A DNA stretch of 58,948 nucleotides from an uncultured Spirochaetaceae bacterium (lineage in GTDB: Bacteria; Spirochaetota; Spirochaetia; Sphaerochaetales; Sphaerochaetaceae), in assembly GCA_944389085.1 (NCBI GenBank), contig CALXLB010000066.1, positions 1 through 58,948 on the forward strand, read 5' to 3'. The notes below the pieces were generated by a model that saw only the letters and a program-made list of their open reading frames with translations, did no database searches and was not told where the DNA came from. Position numbers and translations under genes: made by a program. Shown here piece after piece: positions 6,842-15,071 of the stretch (its first letter is position 1; every line of letters begins with the position of its first letter).

Positions 6842-8554
6842 ATGACAGAGAATACATTCAACATCATTCTCAGTTCATTCAATGCGCTGAAGAATGTACG
6901 TAAAAAATATGAAAGGGACTGGAGGGATATCGCCAAATGGATATCGCCCCGCGGAATCAGCTTTGATGTAGACACTGAGCCTGCATACAGAAAGCTTCCT
7001 GGCCGAGATAAGCTGTACGACGAAACCATCAAGTCGTATTCGGACTCATTCGCAAAAGGCCTTAAGAGCTATACCTGCTCATCACAATCTCCGTTCTTCT
7101 CCCTTACGCCAGTAGACCCTCAGAATGCCAGTGATGATAACACGCGCTATATATTCCAGCAGAGAGCACTTCAGATAAGGCATATGCTTGCCTCTACACG
7201 TTTCTACAAGACAACAAAGACTTTCTTCCATAATTATGGTGATTTCGGTACTGGGGTAATGCTTCTCGATTACAATCCAGACAGCAGAAAATTCCTTTTC
7301 AGGACGCTTGCGGTCGGAGATTGCTATCTGATGAGAAACAGATATACCGATGAGATTGACACCCTTTTCCATGTCTCCTGGATGACAAGGCTTGAAGCCA
7401 TAGAGTCCTTTGGGGAGGAGAAGCTTTCTTCCCAGCTCTGGAACAACAAGGATGATTTCACAAAATGTTACAGATTCATCGAGCTCTATTGCAGGAGAGA
7501 GGCTTTCGGGCTCAACAAGGAAGAGGGCTTCCCTGAGACAGAGTGGCTTGAGATGGCATGGGAAGATGGACAGAACAGGCCATGCTATCAGTCAGGGACA
7601 GATGATAAGCGCTTTGCAGCCATCACATTCGATGAAGCCCCGGATGGAGATGCTTACGGAACCTCATATCCAGGTGAATCCGTAATCACTACAGCCAGAA
7701 ATCTCCAGAGAATGATGAAGAGCCAGCTTGATGCATCTCAGCTGATGACGAACCCGCCTATAAAGAAGACTGCAGGATTCGTTGCTGACATAAAGCCTGG
7801 CGGCTTTGTTGATGTTCCAGCAGGTCAGGATATTGCCCCGCTGCAGCTTGCACAGGACGTTTCATGGACGAATGAGATGCGTGCTCAGCTTCAGGCGATA
7901 GCAAAGCAGGTCTATTATGTCGATTTCTTCCTTATGCTCAGCCAGTATCAGGGAAATGTGAACACAGCAACGCTTGCACAGGGACTGCAGAATGAGCAGG
8001 TGAGGATGATGTCTGATTTCCTTGATTCCCTGCTGGATGAATTCTTCTCGCCGCTGATTCTCTGGATGCACGGCGTAATGCTCAGAGAAGGACTGTTCGC
8101 AGGAGAAGCTGCGGAAGAAGTGGGGGAAGATGTCGAGATCAAGATGACATCAACACTCTATCAGCTTCAGAGACAGCTTGAACTACAGCCTACGCAGACT
8201 GCAATGTCAATGCTCCTGCCATATGTCCAGATAGCTCCCGACCAGCTTCTGCCTTATATAGATTTCCAGGCATATGCTGAAGCAGTCAGGGACAAGACCG
8301 ATGCTGATATAAGAATCATCAGAAGCAGTGAGGATGTACAGCAGATGCAGAGAGCATCTGCCGAAGCAAAAGCTGCTGCGCTCAGAGAAGAGCAGAAAGT
8401 GGCTCAGCAGGATTCCAATGCCAGAATGATTCAGGCACTCTCCGGAGCTGCAAGGGACCAGAACCAGGCTGCAGCAGGAGCAGAGGGTGGCGGCGCAGTG
8501 CCGCAGACCAGCGGAGACGGCAGCCGCTATGCAGATCTGAGATTGAGGAGGTAA
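6842..8554 (+). CDS. Portal (head-tail connector) protein, 570 aa
   Basis: The sequence matches the T7-like head-tail connector family. The N-terminus shows the pattern WRDIAKWISPRG followed by LYDETIKSYSDSFAKGLKSY. The core includes FFHNYGDFGTGVMLL and RFIELYCRRE. The helical crown region has ARNLQRMMKSQLDASQLMTNPP, and a glutamine/alanine-rich C-terminal tail follows. Twelve copies form the vertex through which DNA is packaged and ejected. The length is normal for podovirus portals. GGAGG lies seven bases before the ATG, and a phage motif lies just upstream. Confidence 0.9.
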   Translation: MTENTFNIILSSFNALKNVRKKYERDWRDIAKWISPRGISFDVDTEPAYRKLPGRDKLYDETIKSYSDSFAKGLKSYTCSSQSPFFSLTPVDPQNASDDNTRYIFQQRALQIRHMLASTRFYKTTKTFFHNYGDFGTGVMLLDYNPDSRKFLFRTLAVGDCYLMRNRYTDEIDTLFHVSWMTRLEAIESFGEEKLSSQLWNNKDDFTKCYRFIELYCRREAFGLNKEEGFPETEWLEMAWEDGQNRPCYQSGTDDKRFAAITFDEAPDGDAYGTSYPGESVITTARNLQRMMKSQLDASQLMTNPPIKKTAGFVADIKPGGFVDVPAGQDIAPLQLAQDVSWTNEMRAQLQAIAKQVYYVDFFLMLSQYQGNVNTATLAQGLQNEQVRMMSDFLDSLLDEFFSPLILWMHGVMLREGLFAGEAAEEVGEDVEIKMTSTLYQLQRQLELQPTQTAMSMLLPYVQIAPDQLLPYIDFQAYAEAVRDKTDADIRIIRSSEDVQQMQRASAEAKAAALREEQKVAQQDSNARMIQALSGAARDQNQAAAGAEGGGAVPQTSGDGSRYADLRLRR

Positions 8555-8557
8555 TAG

Positions 8558-8839
8558 ATGGCTCTTTCTTATGAACAGGTGATAGAAGCTTACCAGAGTG
8601 TCTTCTCGGCTACTGATGGGCAGATAGTCCTGTCGGATATCCTTTCACAGCTTGGATTCTTCTCAAACATTCCAGAGCGGATAAAGCCGGAATGCATTGC
8701 CGTGGCAAATACGATTCTCTCAAGGTGCGGAATCATGAATTCAGCCAGCAATGGAATCTATATGGAAGGACTTGCATATGCAATCAATACTGCCATTGCT
8801 ATGAACGCTGGCAGGAGGGAGGAAGATGATGAGATTTAG
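8558..8839 (+). CDS. Bbp19-like phage protein, 93 aa
   Basis: A small helical protein with the pattern YQSVFSATDGQIVLSDILSQLGFF near the N-terminus. It resembles the Bbp19 family of short proteins found next to the portal in BPP-1-like podoviruses (V F .. .DG..VL.DL). The gene starts 3 bp after the portal stop and overlaps the scaffold gene by 14 bp. The family's role is not known to me, and the similarity is short. Confidence 0.55.
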   Translation: MALSYEQVIEAYQSVFSATDGQIVLSDILSQLGFFSNIPERIKPECIAVANTILSRCGIMNSASNGIYMEGLAYAINTAIAMNAGRREEDDEI

Positions 8840-9704
8840 GAAATGGGGAGTGCCATTTGCAATGTTCCAGGAAGACGGAGGAGCGGGAAGCGGTGGAACG
8901 ACGCCACCAGAACAGCCCTCAGACAATCCGGGGACTTCACCAGAGGCTGCTTCCTCTGAGACACAGACCGAAGAGCAAGAGCCTATGGAAGCTCCTGGAT
9001 ATTTTTCCCAGCTTCCGGGAGATAAGGCAAAGAGCGAAGCATACAGGTCTCTTTACAAGTATCAGAAGCTTGATGAGCTTGCTGATGCCCTTATCGAGGC
9101 AAACACAAAGCTGGAAGGCATGGACAGGGCAATCATCGTCCCGAAGAAGGGTGATACAGATGGGATTAAGGAGTTTGCCAGGAAACTCGGCGTGCCCGAT
9201 GAGCCCGGCGGATACAGAATGGAAGACCTTGCTGATGTGGAGAAGACCCAGCCAGAGCTTGTAGCGGCAATCAGGAAAGGGTGCCGTAGGATGCTCCTCA
9301 CTGAACGTCAGGGCGAAGCCGTCGGCAACATGATTGCTTCTGTTGACAAGGCCAATGCTCTCAGAGAGAAGCTGGAGATAAGAGACAATATCAAGCACCA
9401 GCAGGAGAGGGTGGCTGCTCTTTACAAAGATGTGTATCCAGCGGAGATGGACAGGACAAAGGCCGCCAGCGAGGATATTGCACGTTACAGTTCATTTCTG
9501 AAAGAAACTGGGCTTGATGAGCTTGTGAATACCTCAAGGCTTGCAGGCAATCCGCAGATGATAAAAGCCATTGCCGCTTATGCAAGGAAGCATGGCGGTA
9601 CTGTCAATCCCCGGGGGACATCTTTCGCGGGAGAGAAAAAGGAGCCGAATACAGGAATGAATTACAGCGAAGACTGGAAGAAATTCAAAGAAGGAAGGAG
9701 ATGA
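8826..9704 (+). CDS. Putative capsid scaffold protein, 292 aa
   Basis: Features typical of podovirus scaffolds are present. There is an acidic, proline- and glutamate-rich N-terminal region (residues 15-60), a helical middle (LYKYQKLDELADALIEANTKLEG) with a conserved-looking LGVPDEPGGYRM segment, and a basic C-terminus (DWKKFKEGRR). Scaffolds guide assembly of the capsid shell and often bind it through a basic C-terminal helix. The gene sits in the right place between portal and capsid. The C-terminal motif is repeated in the next small gene. Confidence 0.7.
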   Translation: MMRFRKWGVPFAMFQEDGGAGSGGTTPPEQPSDNPGTSPEAASSETQTEEQEPMEAPGYFSQLPGDKAKSEAYRSLYKYQKLDELADALIEANTKLEGMDRAIIVPKKGDTDGIKEFARKLGVPDEPGGYRMEDLADVEKTQPELVAAIRKGCRRMLLTERQGEAVGNMIASVDKANALREKLEIRDNIKHQQERVAALYKDVYPAEMDRTKAASEDIARYSSFLKETGLDELVNTSRLAGNPQMIKAIAAYARKHGGTVNPRGTSFAGEKKEPNTGMNYSEDWKKFKEGRR

Positions 9705-9707
9705 CAT

Positions 9708-9902
9708 ATGGGACTTTTAGATGACATTTTCGAAGAACTGACGACAGAAAAGGAACAGGAGATTCCTTCTGCACAGAACCCTGAGAAACAAATCCAGGAA
9801 GAGCCCGGAGAGGATGATTCAGCAGGTGAGAAGCCTAGCCCTCTTTTCCCATCGGGGGATGCCTGGAAGAAGTTCAAGGAGGAGCATGGAAAGCGAACAT
9901 AA
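9708..9902 (+). CDS. Small acidic protein sharing the scaffold C-terminal motif, 64 aa
   Basis: Starts 3 bp after the scaffold stop, behind AAGGAGATGACAT. About forty acidic residues of low complexity are followed by DAWKKFKEEHGKRT, which closely matches the last residues of the upstream scaffold. It could be a minor scaffold form, a decoy or a head-assembly regulator. The stop codon TAA is itself the first three bases of the second copy of the phage motif. Confidence 0.6.
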   Translation: MGLLDDIFEELTTEKEQEIPSAQNPEKQIQEEPGEDDSAGEKPSPLFPSGDAWKKFKEEHGKRT

Positions 9903-9917
9903 CGCCGCAACGCGACA
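9900..9917 (+). promoter_or_regulatory. Repeated phage motif, copy 2 (upstream of the capsid gene)
   Basis: TAACGCCGCAACGCGACA. It overlaps the stop codon of the small gene before it and lies 173 bp upstream of the capsid ATG. Six bases on the left and one on the right of the motif are also shared with copy 1. The 188 bp between 9902 and 10091 hold no convincing gene, so they may be an untranslated leader of the capsid message. Confidence 0.6.
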
Positions 9918-10090
9918 GATGCCGCCAAGTGTGTTTTCATTATTGCCGTAGTCAGTCTGGCTATGGCATTTTTCGTTTTCCTACCTCATGGGGAAACCGG
10001 GAGAGAGAAGAGAGCTCATGGCGGACCGTAATCTTCGGCTTATGGAAATGTGATGGATGCATACATCAAAACAAGGAGGAAAAGGACAAT

Positions 10091-11047
10091 ATGGCAACCT
10101 TTTCAACAGATCGCATGAATCTCCTGGAAGCATATCACAGAGCAGGGTATGAGAATCCTGAAGTGCTTCTCGGAGAGCTTCTCCAGCAGAACGATCTCCT
10201 GCGTACAGCTGCTGTAGCTCCTGCAAACAAGGGCTTCTACAATGAGACGCTCAGAGCAACTAAGCTGGGAGAAGGCAAAGTAACATCAATCAATGGAGGA
10301 ATCCCGAATCTCTCATCCAAGGCAGACAAGGTATCTGACCCGGTAATCTCTTTCGAAGGTGCCTCATACGTCGACACAAGGATTTTTGATGGTGTTGATG
10401 ACCTCGATGCTGTGAGGAACTCAGAGGATGCAATGAATCTTGCAGGTTTCTCTAATTCCTGGAACAAAGTACTGCTTGAGGGAACTCCTAAGACGGCTGC
10501 CGGCTATACAGGCCTTCAGGCAAGGAGAGCAAAAGCTTCGGACCCCAATGTCGTTGATTTCGCAGGAAGCACTAATCTCTCATCTGCTTATCTCATCGAG
10601 TGGGGCAATCTCGGAACAAGGCTTCTCTATGCAAAGCATTCAACTCCTGGAATCAGTTCCGAAGACCAGGGCAAGGTCAAGGTCGAGGCTGTTGACGGCT
10701 CCGGCGAGTACTGGGCATTTGAGAGAGACTATAAGATCTATTTCGGCCTTTCCGTACGTACGGAGAACTCTCTCTGGAGAATCGCCAATATCGATATTGG
10801 GTCGACAGATGCTTCTTCATTGCTTTCCCAGATCATCAAGATCAAGAACAAGCTTCCATCCAGAGGCAGGACAGGATTCCTTTATTGCAATACTGATGTC
10901 AAATCATTGATTGAGATTCTTGTTCTCAAGGAGGCTTCTAACGTAAGAACTGTCGAGATTGAGAACTACGGGCCTGTAACACAGTTCCTGCAGATTCCTA
11001 TCCTGACAATGGATGCAATCTCATCCGATGAGACAAAGGTCGTATAA
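10091..11047 (+). CDS. Major capsid protein, 318 aa
   Basis: The sequence resembles major capsid proteins of podoviruses (N-terminal LLEAYHRAGYENPEVLLGELLQQNDLL; core DTRIFDGVDDLDAVR; C-terminal GPVTQFLQIPILTMDAI), with the expected length. The start at 10091 follows AAGGAGGAAAAGG. A longer frame from 9929 exists, but its extra 54 residues are rich in Trp, Cys and His and are unlike a capsid. It lies after the scaffold and before the cement protein. Confidence 0.85.
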   Translation: MATFSTDRMNLLEAYHRAGYENPEVLLGELLQQNDLLRTAAVAPANKGFYNETLRATKLGEGKVTSINGGIPNLSSKADKVSDPVISFEGASYVDTRIFDGVDDLDAVRNSEDAMNLAGFSNSWNKVLLEGTPKTAAGYTGLQARRAKASDPNVVDFAGSTNLSSAYLIEWGNLGTRLLYAKHSTPGISSEDQGKVKVEAVDGSGEYWAFERDYKIYFGLSVRTENSLWRIANIDIGSTDASSLLSQIIKIKNKLPSRGRTGFLYCNTDVKSLIEILVLKEASNVRTVEIENYGPVTQFLQIPILTMDAISSDETKVV

Positions 11048-11059
11048 GGAGGCTCTTGA

Positions 11060-11419
11060 ATGAACGATGCAACACTTAACTTCGGCTTGATTACACTAGG
11101 TTCTTCTGCTGCCGCTTACAGTGCAAACACAATCGACTTTGAAGTAGCAGAGCAGGATCTCTCGAATCTTGAGAAAGCTGTGCTCGTCATAGTCGCAGAT
11201 GGCGCCGTAAGCAGTGCGGCTCTCGCTTTGTATTCAGGTTCCTCTGACAACCCTACAACGAAGCTTGGCGGTGGGTATCCAACGATATCCGCGATGGCCG
11301 ATGGAGATAGGATTGAGCTTGAGCTGCCACTCACTTGCTCACGCTATCTCCGTGTAGGTGGAACAGGAACGGGCAAGGTAAAAGCCTTCATTGAGATGGG
11401 AGGCAAGTCTGCGGTCTGA
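11060..11419 (+). CDS. Bbp16-like capsid cement/decoration protein, 119 aa
   Basis: A small beta-rich protein directly downstream of the capsid gene. It contains the SAALALYSGSSDNPTTKLGGG region and the C-terminal RIELELPLTCSRYLRV motif typical of Bbp16-family cement proteins, which trimerise on the capsid surface and stabilise it. It starts 12 bp after the capsid stop behind AAGGAGG. The position and the RYLRV element are the main evidence. Confidence 0.7.
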   Translation: MNDATLNFGLITLGSSAAAYSANTIDFEVAEQDLSNLEKAVLVIVADGAVSSAALALYSGSSDNPTTKLGGGYPTISAMADGDRIELELPLTCSRYLRVGGTGTGKVKAFIEMGGKSAV

Positions 11420-11483
11420 TAGGCCTGCAGAAGTCGCAATCTGAATTTGCGGAAAACCCCGCTTGAATAATCGAACACACATG

Positions 11484-11512
11484 GCCGTTTCTCCTCTCCG
11501 GAGGAGGACGGC
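11484..11512 (+). other. Stable RNA hairpin between head and tail genes
   Basis: GCCGT (11484-11488) pairs with ACGGC (11508-11512), and CTCCTC (11491-11496) with GAGGAG (11501-11506), around a TCCG loop. A smaller GCGG/CCGC hairpin lies just upstream. No U-run follows, so this is more likely an RNA-processing or partial termination signal than a full terminator. Confidence 0.5.
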
Positions 11513-11529
11513 TTCCAGAGAAGGAAAGC

Positions 11530-12108
11530 ATGGAATACGGTAAGGAATGGCTGAATATAGCGAATGCAGCGCTTTCGATGGTCTCATCGCATCAGCTGCA
11601 GAAGATGAAGGACGGAACAACAGAAGCAAGCTATGTCGATACTCTGCTGCCAGTGGCAATCGAGGATGTCTATTCCGACCTTGATTTCTATGATGTCGCA
11701 ATCACAGAGGAAGTCCCCAGACTCGATAAGACTCACCCGTTTTACAGATTCTGCTATGCTTCTCCGGTGAATGCCGCGAAGATACTGCGTGTTGAGACTA
11801 TTCCAGCTGATATGCGATGGGAATTCTCTGAAGGATGCATCTGTACGGATGCATGCCGCGTTGCAGTGAAATATGTGCGGCTCCCGGAAACGCCGACTGA
11901 GATGCCTCCATATGCGAAGACTCTTGTCTCTTATCGTCTTGCTTCTCTTCTGGCTTCTCCTATAGCGCATGACAGTAATCTGGCAGCTCTGCTGAGGCAG
12001 GAATACACAGCAAAGCTTAGCAATGCAATTACCCTGACCGTTGCTCAGCGTTATCAGAAGGACAGGGGAACAGGCTGGTGGACAGATCCGGACGGGGAGG
12101 ATGACTGA
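11530..12108 (+). CDS. Tail tubular protein A-like adaptor, 192 aa
   Basis: Matches the T7 gp11 type adaptor in size, position and pattern. It starts with a helical N-terminus (WLNIANAALSMV), continues with FYDVAITEEVP and FYRFCYASPVNAAKILRVE, and ends with YAKTLVSYRLASLLASPIAHD. In podoviruses a dodecamer of this protein joins portal and nozzle. It is followed without a gap by the nozzle gene (shared base at 12108). Confidence 0.75.
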   Translation: MEYGKEWLNIANAALSMVSSHQLQKMKDGTTEASYVDTLLPVAIEDVYSDLDFYDVAITEEVPRLDKTHPFYRFCYASPVNAAKILRVETIPADMRWEFSEGCICTDACRVAVKYVRLPETPTEMPPYAKTLVSYRLASLLASPIAHDSNLAALLRQEYTAKLSNAITLTVAQRYQKDRGTGWWTDPDGEDD

Positions 12109-14063
12109 TGGCTACTCCTTACAGGACAATCCAGAACAGTTTCGTCGGAGGGCTTATCTCTCCGAATCAGGAAGGAGCTGTAGGTTCATCTGTATATAGT
12201 TCAGGACTCTCCATAGCAGAGAATGTCCTCTATACGCCTACGTGCGTATATCGCCGCTATGGGACAAAATTCGGAGCAGCTGCAAAGTCTGCAGACTCAG
12301 TCTTTTTCCGTTATTGGAAAGACCAGGATGAGATATACATGGTTGAGTTCTGGGACAAAGGTGCCCGTCTCATCGACAGGGATGGCAGGGTTGCAAGCAA
12401 TGAGGTCTCCACTTCATATGCTGCAGCAGACCTGCAATCTCTGTCTGTTGCTTCCAACAATGGAGAGATCTACATAGTCCATAGCAAATACAAACCAGCA
12501 AAGATGACAGTCTCGGAACCTGAATCAGACAGCGGCCTGCTTATTCTTGCCTCTCCTGCTGATATCCAGTTTGTAGCCGCAATTCCAAAACCCGAGACGC
12601 CGCAGGATGGCGATGACTGGACTATAGCCAAGACATTCAATGCTGCAGGGGATTATCCATCAGTGCAGCTGTTCTATGGCGGAAGATGGTGGCTTATGTC
12701 CACAGACAATGAGCCTCTGATGATATGGGGCTCCAGGACAATGGATGCTGCTACAGGAGAATACCGCTATAACGATTTCACTCTTGAGGAGTGGCACGCG
12801 CTGAAGCTCGAGACAGAAGAGACGCCGGGTGAAGAGGATATGACAACCGCCGACTGTGCTATCTCTTTCCAGTCGTCCGATATGTATGGCACGAGGATAC
12901 GCTGGGCACTTTCCCATCAGGCAATGCTTGTTGGTGCGGGGATGTCTATTTACCAATATACCGGTGGTTCAGCGCTCTCAGCAATCCCTATGGACGGACT
13001 CAGCACATTCTCCCTTTCGCAGGCAGTGGCATTAGGTGCCGCTGGAAGCAAAGCTGTGGCATACAACAGCTATGTGTTCTTCGCAGGGATAGGTTCACAC
13101 AGCCTGATGGCACTCAATTACAGCATGCAGTATTCATCGTACACCGGTGTTGATATAAGCGCTCCTGTTGCTGATTATCTGCGTTCTGGAATCAAGACAG
13201 TCTGCATAACCGAAGGGAGCCCTGCTGTCATATGGGTTCTTTCGAATGATGGCAATCTTCTTGCATGCAGCTTCTCTGATTCGATAGGAATGATTGCATG
13301 GTCTGTGATGACATTCTCTGATAATGATCATCCCCTCTGGATAGAAGCAATGGAAAGCGATATAAACCGCTATTCGACACTCTGCCTTGTAATGAACAGG
13401 GGTGGAAAAGCAGTCATAGAGACACTCGAACTTGTGCCGGATGCATCCTCATACAGAGTCCCTTACATAGACTGCTACACAATATCTCCTGATGTTGATG
13501 ATGATAAGCGCATATGCCTTCCAGAGCTTGCCGGGCGCGATGTTGAGATGGTTGAATCCATACAGGACAGTGTTTCCGGAATGAGATACTCAGCTTCATT
13601 GTCATCAAAGGCAGACGGGAATGGATACGTGACACTTGATGACAGGTTTCTCCAGCAGGCAAACGGAGAAGCTATCATATCTGCCGGTCTCAGATACACA
13701 TCGATTATCGGAACACTGCGTTCCGAGCTCCCCGCAAACGGTACATCACAGAGCGCGCTCAGAGTCGTAAGATCTGTTATCCTGCGTCTCACGCGTTCTC
13801 TTGGCGGAAGAATCACAATGCGGCCATCTACTTCTTCAGGAGCATTTGACAGGAATCATATAGCGGACGATGCACATCCGGTGCTCTACCGGAATTATGG
13901 AGAGTTTAGGTACGGAGAGCTTGAGGAGTTATGGACAGGGGACAGAAGAACATCATGCACAAGTCCCAATGTCGATGATGACAGGATTGTCATATTCTCG
14001 GATGACCCGTATCCGCTCTGCATATGCGCACTGATTATCAACCACTCTATACAGGAGGCTTAA
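12108..14063 (+). CDS. Tail tubular protein B-like nozzle, 651 aa
   Basis: A beta-rich protein with the family's N-terminal pattern QNSFVGGLISPNQEG, then SGLSIAENVLYTPTCVYRRYGTKF and repeated WKDQDEIYMVEFW-type strands. This is the expected layout of the T7 gp12 nozzle that forms the tail tip and holds the fibres. Its length is close to that of other podovirus nozzles. It starts at the last base of the adaptor stop and is followed directly by the internal virion protein genes. Confidence 0.75.
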   Translation: MATPYRTIQNSFVGGLISPNQEGAVGSSVYSSGLSIAENVLYTPTCVYRRYGTKFGAAAKSADSVFFRYWKDQDEIYMVEFWDKGARLIDRDGRVASNEVSTSYAAADLQSLSVASNNGEIYIVHSKYKPAKMTVSEPESDSGLLILASPADIQFVAAIPKPETPQDGDDWTIAKTFNAAGDYPSVQLFYGGRWWLMSTDNEPLMIWGSRTMDAATGEYRYNDFTLEEWHALKLETEETPGEEDMTTADCAISFQSSDMYGTRIRWALSHQAMLVGAGMSIYQYTGGSALSAIPMDGLSTFSLSQAVALGAAGSKAVAYNSYVFFAGIGSHSLMALNYSMQYSSYTGVDISAPVADYLRSGIKTVCITEGSPAVIWVLSNDGNLLACSFSDSIGMIAWSVMTFSDNDHPLWIEAMESDINRYSTLCLVMNRGGKAVIETLELVPDASSYRVPYIDCYTISPDVDDDKRICLPELAGRDVEMVESIQDSVSGMRYSASLSSKADGNGYVTLDDRFLQQANGEAIISAGLRYTSIIGTLRSELPANGTSQSALRVVRSVILRLTRSLGGRITMRPSTSSGAFDRNHIADDAHPVLYRNYGEFRYGELEELWTGDRRTSCTSPNVDDDRIVIFSDDPYPLCICALIINHSIQEA

Positions 14064-15059
14064 ATGGCAGGCTTCACTTCTGGAAACAATAAGGACAAGC
14101 TTACAGATAAGATAAATGATCTCAATACAGGTATCGCCATCCTTTCCGGTTTCAGTGTCATTAATCCGTTCAGCTGGATAGGTGTTGCTGATATAAACAA
14201 TCAGAAAGCCGATATCAACAACTATCTGGACAACATCGACATCCTAGACCAGTACAATCAGCAGCTGTCGCAGATTGAGGGAGATAAGATATCCGCAGAG
14301 AACAGTGCCGCTTATTATGAAGGGCTTATCGAAGACCTCAAGAAGCAGAAGGTGGAAAGCGAGGAATATCTCGAGGATTATGAGCAGATGCTGGCAGGGG
14401 AAGGCGATGAAGACAATCTGCTTCTTGCGCAGGACCAGCTCAATCAGGCGAACATCACCAATGCCCAGAACGACCTTGCCGCATACCGCGATTCTTCGGC
14501 TTTGGAGCTTGATGCCCTTATACAGCAGGGCTTCACATCATATACATCCCAGCGTCAGCAGCAGGCAGTGGAGAACATCTATGCCTCTGCTACAGGCTCT
14601 GTAGTCGGTGCATATAAGGGCGCTGCAAGAAGAACCATGAATGCCATAAAGGCTTTTGTTGGCTCTGATATGAAATTCAATGAATCCGCAGAAGGGGCAT
14701 CAGTTCAGAGGGAAGCTGGAGACGAGATGATTGGCTCCTACGCCAAGATGATGCTTTCAAACAGGACTCTCGTCAAAAATAACATAGCAAAATACAAAAC
14801 CAACGTGGATGCGGCACAGTTTGCGTTCGATTCGTTTCGAGACCAGGCAGCAGATGCTGCAGAAGAGAATCAGCAGTTCCTCGACGACTATGACAAGACG
14901 CTTGCCAATTATGAGAAGAATCTGGCCTATGCGAATTCAATCATCGCGAATCTCGAAAGCAGCGCCCAGTCTATCCTGGACAAATCCGAAGGTGTTGTCA
15001 GCGAAGTGAATGATTTCGAAGAAAAGAATGAACTGGACAAATCAGAGTGGAATTGGTAA
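14064..15059 (+). CDS. Putative internal virion protein, coiled-coil, 331 aa
   Basis: A short hydrophobic segment lies near the N-terminus (GIAILSGFSVINPFSWIGVADI). Long helical regions rich in Gln, Glu, Asn and Ala follow, interrupted by a glycine/alanine-rich stretch (ASATGSVVGAYKGAARR). No catalytic motif is visible. Its place between the nozzle and two very large proteins matches the first internal (ejection) protein of T7-like phages, which help form a DNA-delivery channel. The assignment rests on position and composition. Confidence 0.6.
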   Translation: MAGFTSGNNKDKLTDKINDLNTGIAILSGFSVINPFSWIGVADINNQKADINNYLDNIDILDQYNQQLSQIEGDKISAENSAAYYEGLIEDLKKQKVESEEYLEDYEQMLAGEGDEDNLLLAQDQLNQANITNAQNDLAAYRDSSALELDALIQQGFTSYTSQRQQQAVENIYASATGSVVGAYKGAARRTMNAIKAFVGSDMKFNESAEGASVQREAGDEMIGSYAKMMLSNRTLVKNNIAKYKTNVDAAQFAFDSFRDQAADAAEENQQFLDDYDKTLANYEKNLAYANSIIANLESSAQSILDKSEGVVSEVNDFEEKNELDKSEWNW

Positions 15060-15071
15060 GGAGGCAGGACT

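Noticed and set aside
9929..10090. Upstream extension of the capsid gene
   Set aside because: The extra 54 residues are rich in Trp, Cys and His, unlike capsid proteins, and a strong ribosome site precedes the ATG at 10091.
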